Origin: Bimastos eiseni
Taxonomy: Eukaryota > Annelida > Clitellata > Crassiclitellata > Lumbricidae
NCBI GenBank assembly: GCA_959347315.1
Contig: OY365818.1
Location: 5,770,309-5,834,308, forward strand
Length of the DNA stretch: 64,000 bases
Reading direction: 5' to 3'
In this document: positions 49,726-59,640 of the stretch, piece by piece
How positions within the stretch are numbered: the stretch's first letter is position 1
Layout: every line of letters starts with the position of its first letter
Program-made: the position numbers and the translations under genes
Notes under the pieces: model-generated
The model's input: the letters and a program-made list of their open reading frames with translations, nothing else
What the model was told of the DNA's origin: nothing
Database searches by the model: none

Positions 49726-50384
49726 TTCACTTTTCTGTCACAGATATACGGCCTCTGCCTGTGCTTGCGATATCCGTTAATTTTATCGACGTGTTCGTTT
49801 TTAATCCATCTACATTTATGATAGAGTTCTCGTCCTTTCTTTGGGGTTCACGCGAGATCACGCTGCTTTGTATATCGACTACTCATCTTTGTTTTAGTGA
49901 TAGACACTGCCTCAGTAATGTAAAGATAATTTTATAGTAATGAATTATATGAAGAGCACAGGCACTAGCATTTGTTCATGAATGGGTTTCATTGTTTTGT
50001 GGTTTTATTGAATGTGCTTAATTGCGCTGTGTACAATGTAGATACATGTATATATATATATATATATAATATATGGACTCAAATGTTTATTTTTATCAGT
50101 TGATTTTATGTGGATCGGGACTTGTATGTACTCATTAATCCAATAACTGTGTATAGATGTTACATCTTGTTCAGTTTAGGTGTGAGAGCTCTTTTTAATT
50201 CAACCCTTGGGCTTTTTATGTCTATTTTGTTATATTTTAACTGTGGTTGTGAATTTATATACTGTGTCCTGTTTTAAGTGAAGTTGTTGGATTTCTGTGC
50301 ATGCAATTTAAGTGTTGTGTAAACTACCTGTTGAACGTGGTGACCGCTCATTTCGTTGCAGATCATTTCGTCAGGTTAAGCATC

Positions 50385-50505
50385 CTGAGGGTCGCTTAAG
50401 GTCAGGTTATGCGTTGTGAGGGTCGGTTAGGGTTAGGTTATGCATTGTGAGGGTCGGTTAGGGTCATGTTCTGGGTTGTGAGGGTCGTTTAGAGTCAGGG
50501 TTAGT
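50385..50505. repeat. 31-bp G-rich tandem repeat (GTGAGGGTCGGTTAGGGT)
   Basis: Units start GTGAGGGTC at 50416, 50447 and 50478, plus a decayed one before. A related stretch (GTGAAGGTCAGTTAGGGTCA, GGGTTAGTGTCG) occurs at 58199. Confidence 0.8.
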
Positions 50506-50901
50506 GTCGTTTTTTTTAAATGAGACGAAATGAATGGTAACCCTTGAACTTAATTTGCATCTTGACCCCATGTTTCTATTTTGGTTCTTTTTACTCCTTG
50601 GATGTTATTTACAACTGCCTGTTTAACTGTGTTCTTGCTTGTTGCTGAGTACCTCGATGTTCACGTTGTGAGGTAATTGCCGGTCTGACTTGGCTTGCCA
50701 ACCTGTTGGTAATGCTATCTTGCCTGCTGTCATGTTATGTACTCGGATCACTGTTTGTATTGACATGGCCTTCTGAAGTTACTGTGGAATTGTTGATATC
50801 GTGGGATTCTGGTGCTCTAGAAGTCATCTGCGATATCGATAGGTTGTTGGTATTTGCAAAAAATTGTGCCTGTGACCTGCCTGCACATACCTGGTGATTG
50901 T

Positions 50902-50907
50902 AATAAA
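50902..50907 (+). terminator. Poly(A) signal candidate, gene X
   Basis: AATAAA in TTGTAATAAAATTGTACATG with a following GTTTTTG element. Confidence 0.35.
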
Positions 50908-50925
50908 ATTGTACATGAGTTTTTG

Positions 50926-52070
50926 CCTCTGCACCTGTTGTATAGGATAGATTATGCTTCCTCTGCACCACTGCTAGTTATTATAAATGCATTGTTATCA
51001 TTTATTGACCTGCAAACCTGTTGATTATAATATGTTGAGTATGATTAGCTGTCTGCACACCTGTTGATTGGAATAATTTGAATACGTATACACTAGCTGG
51101 ATGTAACGAATTGCCTTAAGAAACTTGCAGTTTAGGGAATGCAAAGTCCATGTAGGCATTTTGCTTTACCCTCTTGTATTTAACTTGGCTTGCGTAAAGT
51201 TTGTCATAAAGCGGACGTCAGATCGTCAGAGTTCTTTCAACTCCTTTTTCGGAATGTTCACGAACTACAGAACTGAAATTTTTGCACACATGTCATGCTT
51301 GCACAAAAATGTAATCTATCAAATTTTACGGACATAACTCAAAAATTGAGAAACAAATGAAAAAATGAAAAAAATAAAATATTGTTTACCCACTTGAACG
51401 AGTCCTCCTTGACGAGCTCCACTCCAACAAATTTACAATGTAAACTTGCCGGAGCAGAGCTCGTCAAAGTTTACATCATATATGATCTCTTAAGGAAATG
51501 GATCGATTGTGCCATCTACCAGACTATATCAAAAGTCAATAAAAGAGGGTCCCGAAAAACCAATGTTTTTGCTTTCACTTGTTCACTATTAACTGAAGTT
51601 ATGTCCTCCAAAACTATTAACCTAACCTGCCACTTTGACAGGAATGGGCAGTAATTGGATTTATGCAATTGAAATTACATTGTTGAAATTGCGTAACTGA
51701 AATTATGTAATTTCAATTATGTAATTAAAATTATGTAATTTCAATTATGTAATTAAAATTATGTAATTTCAATTATGTAATATCAATTACATAATTGAAA
51801 TTTCACAGTTGAAATTACTTGAAATTGCATGAAGCGTTATTCTGTTTCATTTTCACAATCATTAACCCATCCATGCATTTTGGTTAGTGTTGTACGAAAA
51901 CTGGTCAAAGTGTGGCATCAGTTATTGGCTTTTCGATCATTATCCTTTTATGCACGTCTGGTTTTCATGACATATCATTAATGAGTCGTCTCTGTACCTA
52001 TGATCACAATGATTTTAATGTCGATCACTATGTTGTTGTCGATCGATTCTCTGAGTTTATTCTCACCTTG
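50926..52070. other. Non-coding, contains AT-rich palindromic tandem repeat
   Basis: 51655-51830 repeats AATTATGTAATTTCAATTAT with a period of about 28 bp; the unit is close to its own reverse complement. Nothing else is recognised. Confidence 0.5.
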
Positions 52071-52310
52071 TCAACTTGTGCTGTCAGTTCTTTGAATTCT
52101 AGCGGCCGTTAGGATGAACGTCCTCCATATCTTTCTATCCAGTGTCATGTCTCTTAACTCTGCCAGATTCATTGTGGTTTTTTCATGTATTTCGTCCATC
52201 CATTTCTTCCTTGGGCGACCTCGTCTGCTCCTTCCGTCTCCATATGCCAGCATCATTTCCTTTTCCAATCCATATGATCGCGTAACATGACCGAAGTATC
52301 CATCTTCCAT
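52071..52310 (-). pseudogene. Non-LTR (RTE-like) retrotransposon, C-terminal tail of the reverse transcriptase ORF
   Basis: The frame reads YFGHVTRSYGLEKEMMLAYG, RSRRGRPRKKWMDEI, TMNLAELRDMTLDRKIWRTF. The RRGRPRKKW-DEI, then L-ELR, then DR-W order is the conserved C-terminal tail of RTE-type and related non-LTR polyproteins. No reverse transcriptase core is upstream, so it is a 5'-truncated insertion. A second, more broken copy is at 26400. Confidence 0.7.
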
Positions 52311-52435
52311 CTTATCACCTTTTAAAATGATAAGTCTGTTAGTTTGCTTTTAAAGCCATAATAGACTTTTATTTTGCTTGAGTTTCTAATACTCTGCTAT
52401 CGAAATCTTTAGGACGTTTTGTTGATCTTCTCATG

Positions 52436-52560
52436 CGAATTATTATTATTATTAAACGGATGATTTCTAAAGTGCCGTAACGCAGCCATGCTGCTACAAG
52501 GGAGCTTTACGATGACACGATCGAATAGTTTATGTATAAGGACTTGTAACAGTATCATGA
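52436..52560 (+). repeat. Dispersed AGCGCC repeat fragment
   Basis: An ATT tract, then TTTCTAAAGTGCCGTAACGC and AGCCATGCTGCTACAAGGG, similar to the fragment at 25455. Confidence 0.4.
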
Positions 52561-53357
52561 CATAACGAATATTGTGCATTGAGACTTTCATATAGAAATA
52601 CGCTTAGGAACTGTGTTTTGATGACGTAGGTATGATATGAGCGCTGCTTAAGCCGAACTGGATTTGGACCCGGCATTTGCAACTGCGTTTTATAAGAATT
52701 TCTACAATGTTTCATGCTGTTCGAGTTTTGGACACTGTGGTTACATATTTGCTTTTGCAATGCATACCTTGGTTAGGTTGTTTTTGTTTCATTGTTACGG
52801 ATTATGAATGCTTGCTTTAGTTTGACGAATTGCTGTTCATGTTAATTCAATGCTGGGTGATACTTCTGATGGCCTCAGTTTTTGCATAATATGACTTCGC
52901 TGGTTTCCTGTTTTGGCATGTTTCAATTGGTTCCCTATTTCGGCGTGTTCTCTTGTACCTTTGCAGTAGCGTCATCTTGTGAATAACACGTATCCAGACG
53001 AGATATTGTGATAATGCCTTAGTGATCTAACGCTACAGTTGTAGCGATTACTTGCTGTTAATAGATGTTTTGGATCATTGTGATGTTGGCGATCAAAACG
53101 TTTTCTGCCTTTCATTTGGACGGATTGATTGAGCTTCTGATGTTTTGTAAGAAAAACATGGCTTCCTGCAGGGTAAAAATGCTACTGTGTGACACAACTA
53201 AACCGAACTGCGGGTGACGCGAGGGTGGCGCCTAATAACACCAAGCGTGTGCATGCACGTCTTCTTTAATATGTCTGATATCGAGAATGTCGATAATGCA
53301 CAACTGCTTGGCGCCATCTATTGATGCCTATGCGTTACGATGTAACTGTATGTAAAT
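52561..53357. other. Non-coding, nothing recognised
   Basis: AT-rich. No exon or repeat that I can support. Confidence 0.35.
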
Positions 53358-53562
53358 ATGTGCCACGGTTGCCGATTGGTTAGAGTGGTTGGTGTGTGAC
53401 ACTCAGCGTGCGCTGAGTGAGCAATTTCGCCCCTCGTCTGAGGACCTTGAGCAAGTCCTTCGTGCACAATTGCTCTACAGTACAACTGCAATTGCACCAT
53501 AGAAGCGTGTGCACTTCTGAGCAAAATATTTTGGAAGAAGGGCGATATCAAATATCAGAAAT
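53358..53562 (+). repeat. tRNA-derived SINE (copy 5)
   Basis: GCCACGGTTGCCGATTGGTT (A box), CAATTTCGCCCCTCGTC (decayed B box), GACCTTGAGCAAGTCCTTCG, TGTGCACTTCTGAGC and GATATCAAATATCAGAA at the 3' end. Confidence 0.8.
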
Positions 53563-54239
53563 TTAAAGATGTTCAAAATAACAGGGGAATGGATGTGGGC
53601 AGTTTAATTTTAGAACCCAACAGTGGGTCATCTCCTGCTGGTTTTCTGTTCCATTTACTTTGTGACCTAAAGCCTTGAAAGGTGCTACCATTCGATGATT
53701 CTATATCATTCCAAGTTTCTGTTGTCCTTGCAAATGCGCATAATAACTGACGGCATGCTGTGTTATCAATGTATCTGACAGCTTCTAGTTTATCTAATAC
53801 AACATTAGACATGTCTGTTACACATTCACTCTGCTCAGACTGTCACGGTTTTAAATGCTTGTTCGTTATTTGCTGCAGTTATTTACTGTAGTTTTTGCGT
53901 GTACTCTCGCTTGTCAATGATCTGGTGTTATACGGTGTTTTAGTGAATTGTTTTTATTGCTTTTTATATTATTTGAAGACAGGTCTTTACATTCATGACA
54001 ACTTATTCCATTATTATTATTCATGACAGAACTGTAATTTCTATTCCACGGTAAAGTAACAAATTTCACGTGAATTTATGAATTGTATGTGAGTTTCTAA
54101 ATAGTGCATTGTCATAATAATTATGTGTTGAGAGTTATGGCTTCATTTATCTGATGTTATTGATATTGTAGTGTCTGGTGTGTTATTATTAGTGTTATTA
54201 TTATTATTATTATTAGAGTTTTTATTATTATGAAAAATA
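53563..54239. other. Non-coding, ends in a TTA tract
   Basis: No exon recognised. 54185-54235 is a TTA/ATT simple repeat. Confidence 0.35.
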
Positions 54240-54482
54240 GTTAACCGAACTAGAACCAGCATACGCAATGTCATTAAGCTACCTGTATTTAATAATAAAT
54301 CTCTGAAAATAAGTTTGCCGATCTACAACCAGCATAGGCATTGTCATTAAGCCACCTGTATTTAATCATAAATCTCTGAAAATAAGTTTGCCAAACTAGA
54401 ACCAGCATAGGTATTGTCATTAAGACACCTGTACTTAATATTAAATATCTGAAAATAAGTTCACCGAACTAGAACCATCATA
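54240..54482. repeat. 73-bp tandem repeat, three full units and a partial
   Basis: Units start at 54240, 54313, 54386 and 54459, exactly 73 bases apart, each with CTAGAACCAGCATA-like start, TGTCATTAAG, CACCTGTATTTAAT and TCTGAAAATAAG. Confidence 0.9.
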
Positions 54483-54605
54483 TTTCACTTCAAATCCTAG
54501 AACTAAGGGAATTAGAACTACAAATCAAGATGCATTTGCTCTAGTTATTTCTACCCATTTGACGCATGCCTACTAGTGAGGTCTATTTCGAATCCTTTCA
54601 CGCGT

Positions 54606-55017
54606 GTTATTATTATTATTATTATTACTTTTTTTTTTTTATTATTTTTTTTTACTATTATTATTATTATTATTATTATTATTCATCATTGGCATTGCCA
54701 ACGGATCTGTCATCATGCTATCTGGGTCACCGCTTGTCAGTGGACTGTAATCTTGACATGGTGTTATTATTGTTATTATTGTTATTATTATTATTATTGT
54801 TATTATTATTATCAATATCATCATCATCATTATTATCATTATTATTGTTTTTTTATTACTATTATTAATTTATTATTACTATTATTATCATTATTATTAT
54901 TATCACTATTATTATTATCACTATTATTATTATCATTATTATTATTATCATTATTATTATTATTATTATTGTTATTATTATCATTATTATTATTATTATT
55001 ATTATTGTTATTATTAT
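54606..55017. repeat. (TTA)n microsatellite region
   Basis: TTATTA runs with ATC and T-run interruptions, split by about 80 bases of unique sequence at 54685-54760. Confidence 0.95.
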
Positions 55018-55420
55018 GGAATTCTTAATTGCTGGTGCACTCTCAATGTCTTCTCCATTGAATCTCTGTTTTGCTCAATGTATATGCAATCTGTTCATGT
55101 TGTTTGTTGTATTTAAAACGTGAAATACCGAAATGCGGACGTTATCTGTTCTACTGTTCTCTGTGAATAGCAATAAATTATTTGTGAATAGATTTCACTA
55201 GGTAGAACAACTTTTTGTGACACCGTTGTTCTCCTTTCCACAGCCGCAATTAAGGTCATATGGCTATTCCGCTAAATGTGTTCTCTTCATTCTATGTTGA
55301 ATTAGTTATTCATATGTGCTACTCTGGCTCTTCTCGGCTTAAGTATGCGTTGTTTGTCTGAGATGTATATTTCTGTTTCTTTGGCAAATGTCTAACGAGA
55401 TATAAGCACGCTATGTATAA
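55018..55420. other. Non-coding, nothing recognised
   Basis: 55325-55355 contains GGCTCTTCTCGGCTTAAGTA, related to the start of the 173-bp repeat unit at 56173. Confidence 0.35.
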
Positions 55421-55648
55421 TTGAGGAAATCACGTTACCCAAGACATCCCTGGGTGCCGGAGGATGGAAAACGCAAAAGAGGCAGACCGAGGAAAACCTG
55501 GAGACGAACGTTAAAAGATGACCTGGAACGGATGGGACTGACCTGGGATGGAGCAGAGAGGATAGCTGGTGATCGCGCGGAGTGGCGAAGACTTGTCGAC
55601 CAATGCGCCGATCGGAACAGGAGGAACTAAGTTTAAGTAAGTAAGACA
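55421..55648 (+). pseudogene. Non-LTR retrotransposon 3' end with (TAAG)n tail
   Basis: The frame carries KRKRGRPRKTWRRTLKDDLE, RMGLTWDGAERIAGDRAEWR and a stop at 55628, followed by TTTAAGTAAGTAAG, a short tandem tail such as target-primed elements leave. The RGRPRKTWRRTL, LTW-A and DR-WR order matches the C-terminal tail seen in many invertebrate non-LTR elements, of a different lineage from the one at 52071. Truncated at the 5' side. Confidence 0.7.
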
Positions 55649-55999
55649 TCCCAAGTTGCTGAACTTGAGTTACTCTATCTTCAGTGTATTTTCAGTTTGA
55701 TGGTCTTCCACAGAATAATAGTCTGCATCATTCCAGTAACAATAATCTCCACACAACATATTATTTGTGTAACCGTTTTTATGCTGTATATTTGTATATT
55801 TATACTAATAATTTTTCCGTTATAATATACATTTTCTGTTGTCGTATGACGTTTAATCAAATATGTTGCATTCTATTTGTGGCAAGGTGGGCTCGAGGAA
55901 TTGATGTACTTACAATTATTTCTTAATAATACTACCGGAGTTGTTGTTGTTGAGCAGTTCGGCACATTGAAAGTGTGTGATGAGGTCGACATATAGATC
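55649..55999. other. Non-coding, nothing recognised
   Basis: AT-rich. Confidence 0.3.
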
Positions 56000-56505
56000 T
56001 GATTATTATCTGCAATGTTTTCCTGCAAAGATTGCCTTGTTTTAACCATTCATGGTTGAGGCTTTGCTGTATTGTAAGGAATTAGTAATGTAGCCAGTAA
56101 ATTTTGTAATAACACTTCAAATTTTCAAAGGTCTCTGTGTTTTTATAACAATCTGCATCATTGACTCTTCTTGGCTTAAGTATGAGTTGAAGATTGCTTT
56201 GTATTAAATATTCATAGTTGAACCTTTGCAGTAAGCATGACGTTCTTCCATTTTGTGAGGAATTTTTTAATAATGTAACCAGTAAATGTTTTAATAACGC
56301 TTAAGATTTTCAAAGGTCAGTGTGTTTTAAACTTTGGCTCTTTTTGGCTTAAGTATGAGTTGAAGATTGCTTTGTATTAAATATTCTTAGTTGAGCCTTT
56401 GCTGTAAGCATAACATTCTTCCATTTTGTAAGCAATTGATAATGTAGCCAGTAAATTGTTTTAATAACACTTTAGATTTTCAAAGGTCTGTGTGTTTGAG
56501 CCGAG
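56000..56505. repeat. About 173-bp tandem repeat, roughly three units
   Basis: GGCTTAAGTATGAGTTGAAG begins units at 56173 and 56346. Each unit contains ATTGCTTTGTATTAAATATT, CTTCCATTTTGT, AATGTAGCCAGTAAAT-like and ATTTTCAAAGGTC blocks. The first unit (56012-56130) is more diverged and shorter. Confidence 0.85.
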
Positions 56506-56576
56506 TATGTGTGTGTGTCTTTGAAAGGTTGACGGTTTGTAGCCGTATCTTATTTTCAAGGTCACCGGGTTAAATG

Positions 56577-56856
56577 CAGGCCCATCGACAATAATTCTGG
56601 GCCCCAGGGCAGAGTAGTCACGAACCTTTTAGACGTATGTGAGCGTCTTCTATAGCACAAATTTTAAGTAAGGTAATATGCAGATGCTTTAAATTTGAAC
56701 TGTTGTAGTCAGGTATTAGTTATATTCTATTTTACAAGGCATGTTGCATTTATTTTGTTTAACTGATTATTATATTTTTCATAATTTGATTGTGGGGCCC
56801 CTTAGAGCGCCAGGCCCATGGACATTTACCCCTCTAGCCCCCTCTCGACGGGCCTT
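56577..56856. mobile_element. hAT-like miniature element (CAGGCCCATCGA ends)
   Basis: The left end CAGGCCCATCGACAATAATT and the right end (read inward) AAGGCCCGTCGAGAGGGGGC are inverted. The flanks GTTAAATG and TTTAGATG agree at six of eight positions. It is 280 bp, non-coding. Confidence 0.65.
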
Positions 56857-56904
56857 TTTAGATGCAGTATGATCATGCATCTAACTAGATGCAGGACAAG
56901 CTAC

Positions 56905-56912
56905 ATTGGTTG

Positions 56913-56950
<38 letters not shown>

Positions 56951-57185
56951 TATTATTATATGAACATTTGTAAGCGCCTCTCGCAGCAAACTATTCAGAA
57001 TCCCTCTAAGCATGACAGGTCCATGAAAAGAAAGGTCTTTAAGCAATGAAGAGACATGGGTGAGATCCACACAAGAATTGTACTCCAGACTACCTTGGAA
57101 AGGTCATTCCATAGCAAGGAACCCATGACTGCAAAAGCCCGGTGCTGAGATATAGAAGTTACCAACGCAAGACGCTTTGACTTTT
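56905..57185 (+). repeat. Dispersed AGCGCC repeat, long copy
   Basis: An ATT tract, then GAACATTTGTAAGCGCCTCT, CTATTCAGAATCCCTCTAAG, CTTTAAGCAATGAAGAGACA, GGTCATTCCATAGCAAGGAA and CCATGACTGCAAAAGCCCGG. It continues into the decayed tail at 57186. Confidence 0.55.
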
Positions 57186-57335
57186 AGAGCCTTATGCTGT
57201 CGAGTAGCTGTGTTCTTGGAAGCTCTACAATAGTTGGCCTGTCATTTGGGAATGGACTTCCATGTGGTCTGCTTTCCGCACCTCTGTTTCGTAAGCGTTT
57301 GAAGACCTTCCTATCCTATAATGGTCTTTGACAAG
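57186..57335 (+). pseudogene. Possible non-LTR ORF tail fragment
   Basis: One frame reads STIVGLSFGNGLP, then PLFRKRLKTFLSYNGL and a stop. An FRKRLKTFL block just before the stop is usual at the end of L2/CR1-type ORF2, but the match is short. Confidence 0.3.
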
Positions 57336-57489
57336 TTTTCATTGACGAGGCACTATGTAATGGTCGCCTAAAAATTAACCATTTGGTCTAAGAAACTAAC
57401 GTTTACAATTCTGGTCCTGTTTTTCAAATTTACTCTGGGTATCTTAATGACAGTGAACTGTTTCCAATTGTTTGTTTCATTTTGCTATG

Positions 57490-57715
57490 ACAAGAAGTTT
57501 AGGTCGAGTTGGTCGATTGTTTAAAATTTGAGTTGGTTGGTGGTTTAAAGTTTAAGTTGGTTGGTTGTTTAAGTTTGAGTCTGGTTGGTGATTTAAAGTT
57601 TAAGTGGTGGTTGTTTAAAGTCGGTTGGTCGTTTGAAGTTTGAGTTGGTTGGTGGTTTAAGTGTGAGTTTCGTTTGTGCTTTAAAGTTGAGATTGGTTAG
57701 TGGTTTGAAGTGCCT
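57490..57715. repeat. GAGTTGGTTGGTGGTTTAAAG tandem repeat
   Basis: About eight degenerate units of 24-32 bp built on GTTGGTTGGTNGTTTAAAGT. Confidence 0.8.
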
Positions 57716-58039
57716 TATTAACAATGTAACTCTGCGTGCCTTTGACAATTGTCTTCCAGGCATTGACCATACTCGTCAATAGAAGACAAAGTGTCTGAAA
57801 GCTACTTAATATTTAATGTTGACCGCCTTTGTTGTGTCCATGGTTTAAATTGTTGGATCATTTAAATATAATAAAGAGCATGATGTATGCTATGTGGGAT
57901 AAAATCAACCATTTGAGTGTAGTTTCTTCTGTTAAAATAACACTCGAATGTTTTAAATCTTTGTCTGTTCTTTTAAACTGAGCGGCACGGTTATTGACAT
58001 TTTCAATTACATGATATTGGGTTTTGTAAATGGATAAAT
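57716..58039. other. Non-coding, nothing recognised
   Basis: AT-rich. Confidence 0.3.
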
Positions 58040-58308
58040 CTTCTGCGGCCGAAAGTTCTGCCTTAAACAAGCGAACGTTACTTCTACGGCCGAACACGTA
58101 CAAAAGTTGTGGGTTGGTTCTTCGGCACTTGTGCACTGTAAAAACCTTAATTATTTTTATATGCGTTATGTAGGTCTGTTAGAGTCAAGTCTGGCATTGT
58201 GAAGGTCAGTTAGGGTCAGGGTTAGTGTCGATTTTATGCATATACAAAAAACCATCGGCCACAGAAGTTTTGATGTGGGTTGCACCGCCGAAGTTTCAGC
58301 CGCAGAAG
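58040..58308. mobile_element. Candidate miniature inverted-repeat element (CTTCTGCGGC ends)
   Basis: The left end CTTCTGCGGCCGAAAGTTCT and the right end (read inward) CTTCTGCGGCTGAAACTTCG are inverted. A second, inner pair (CTTCTACGGCCGAAC and CTTCTGTGGCCGAT) repeats the motif. No target duplication is visible. It encloses the G-rich GGTCAGTTAGGGTCAGGG motif found in the array at 50385. Confidence 0.45.
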
Positions 58309-58684
58309 CACAACGCTTTGTAAATATCTGCAGCTTCAGATTATTTTGTTATGTCTACTGTAAGACAAGAAAGAACTTAATCTGAAGAAAAAAGCCTTTG
58401 GTGTGAGTTGGGAGAAGTTGCGTAAACTTGAACGAATCTTGAGTTAGTCACATAATGTTTCACAATAATTGCTGAAAACTGGGTGCAAAAGATGTTTCTG
58501 AATTTCATTGAGTTTTGTTTGTTTTGTCAACTTCTGTGAATGCTACACATCTCCAAAGATTCCACGATCCATGGTGTTGTGTCGAGTCCTACTTGGGCAT
58601 ATATCTACTCCTATAATATCATGCTTGAAAATATGCCTACAATGCAGTTTACAAACACACAGACACACATTCAATATTCCTGTA
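58309..58684. other. Non-coding, nothing recognised
   Basis: No exon or repeat that I can support. Confidence 0.3.
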
Positions 58685-58813
58685 TATGTACCTATATATA
58701 TGTATATATATATATATATAATATATATATATATATTATATATTTATATATATTATATATATATATAAAATATATATATATAAAATATATATATAATATA
58801 TATATATATATAA
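58685..58813. repeat. (AT)n with ATAT/TATA phase slips
   Basis: Nearly pure A/T with short AATATAT or AAAATAT interruptions. Confidence 0.9.
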
Positions 58814-58850
58814 AGAATTCTTCACTCTGCATGGAATACCCTTGTAGTTT

Positions 58851-58934
58851 AAGTTTAACAACACTGTGATAGCAAAGACCATTAGCGGCGCTCTCCATTT
58901 TTAACCAGGCCTGTGACTAGCACTGTCAGAGTGC
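58851..58934 (+). mobile_element. MITE family A arm (copy 10)
   Basis: AAGTTTAACAACACTGTGAT, AGCAAAGACCATTAGCGGCG, then AACCAGGCCTGTGACTAGCA and CTGTCAGAGTGC. Confidence 0.65.
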
Positions 58935-59640
58935 TAACAGCTTACATCGCCCTGTTCATTACGCAGCCTATAATTATATAAAATAATAGGACTCATATGG
59001 AACACACATGGTTCCCAATAGATGCAGCCCATATGCATGGGATCCAGAGATATAGATTCAATGTTCTACTGAAATATACAGAGGGCACAATATTATTGTC
59101 ATCTGCTGCATTACACTCGTACCGGGGGCTTGACAGCATTTCGGGCTGTGATGAGCCTGAGACTAATAGGCCTAACCTAGACGTGTTAGCCGCAACTGGG
59201 ACTTCCCTGTTCTCTGGCCCAAGCACAGACGCTCGCTAAATCTCGCTGATGGCGCTATTTCCTGAGCGGCGCTATACAAGCTGTGGAGACTCTGAACTTT
59301 TCCAGCAGAGGGACCAAAAAGGGGCCATGGGATCCTGACAGAGGGGTCGGAGTGGCCTGTTAGATGCAGGTCTATAATTTCGTCAAAACTAACAAGTTGA
59401 CTAAATTCTGGAAGGTCATGGGGAAAGCTCAATTGTTGGGACGCTGACCCCCATATAGGGCCACCACTGTATACAAATGTTCGATTATAATATTATTAAT
59501 CACAAGCCCCTAGGTCTATCTTGAAGATGTATAAAATATTCTCTTCAATGTAGGCTATGCACTGATTGTGGATCGAAATGAAACTTGATACCGAATATTC
59601 GCTTTTTTGGATAAGGTAGTAAATACCGTATAATTATTGC
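58935..59640. other. Non-coding, AGCGCC-family end
   Basis: At 59222-59285 a minus-orientation end of the AGCGCC repeat (TGAGCGGCGCTATACAAGC). No exon recognised. Confidence 0.35.

Larger units (their letters stand above)
49623..50925 (+). other. Probable gene X 3' UTR
   Basis: Free of dispersed repeats except a 31-bp tandem array. It ends at an AATAAA (50902) suited to a 3' UTR of about 1.3 kb. Without transcripts this is an inference. Confidence 0.4.

Noticed and set aside
50385..50505. Interstitial telomere repeat
   Set aside because: GGTTAGGGT occurs, but inside a 31-bp unit; there is no tandem TTAGGG run.
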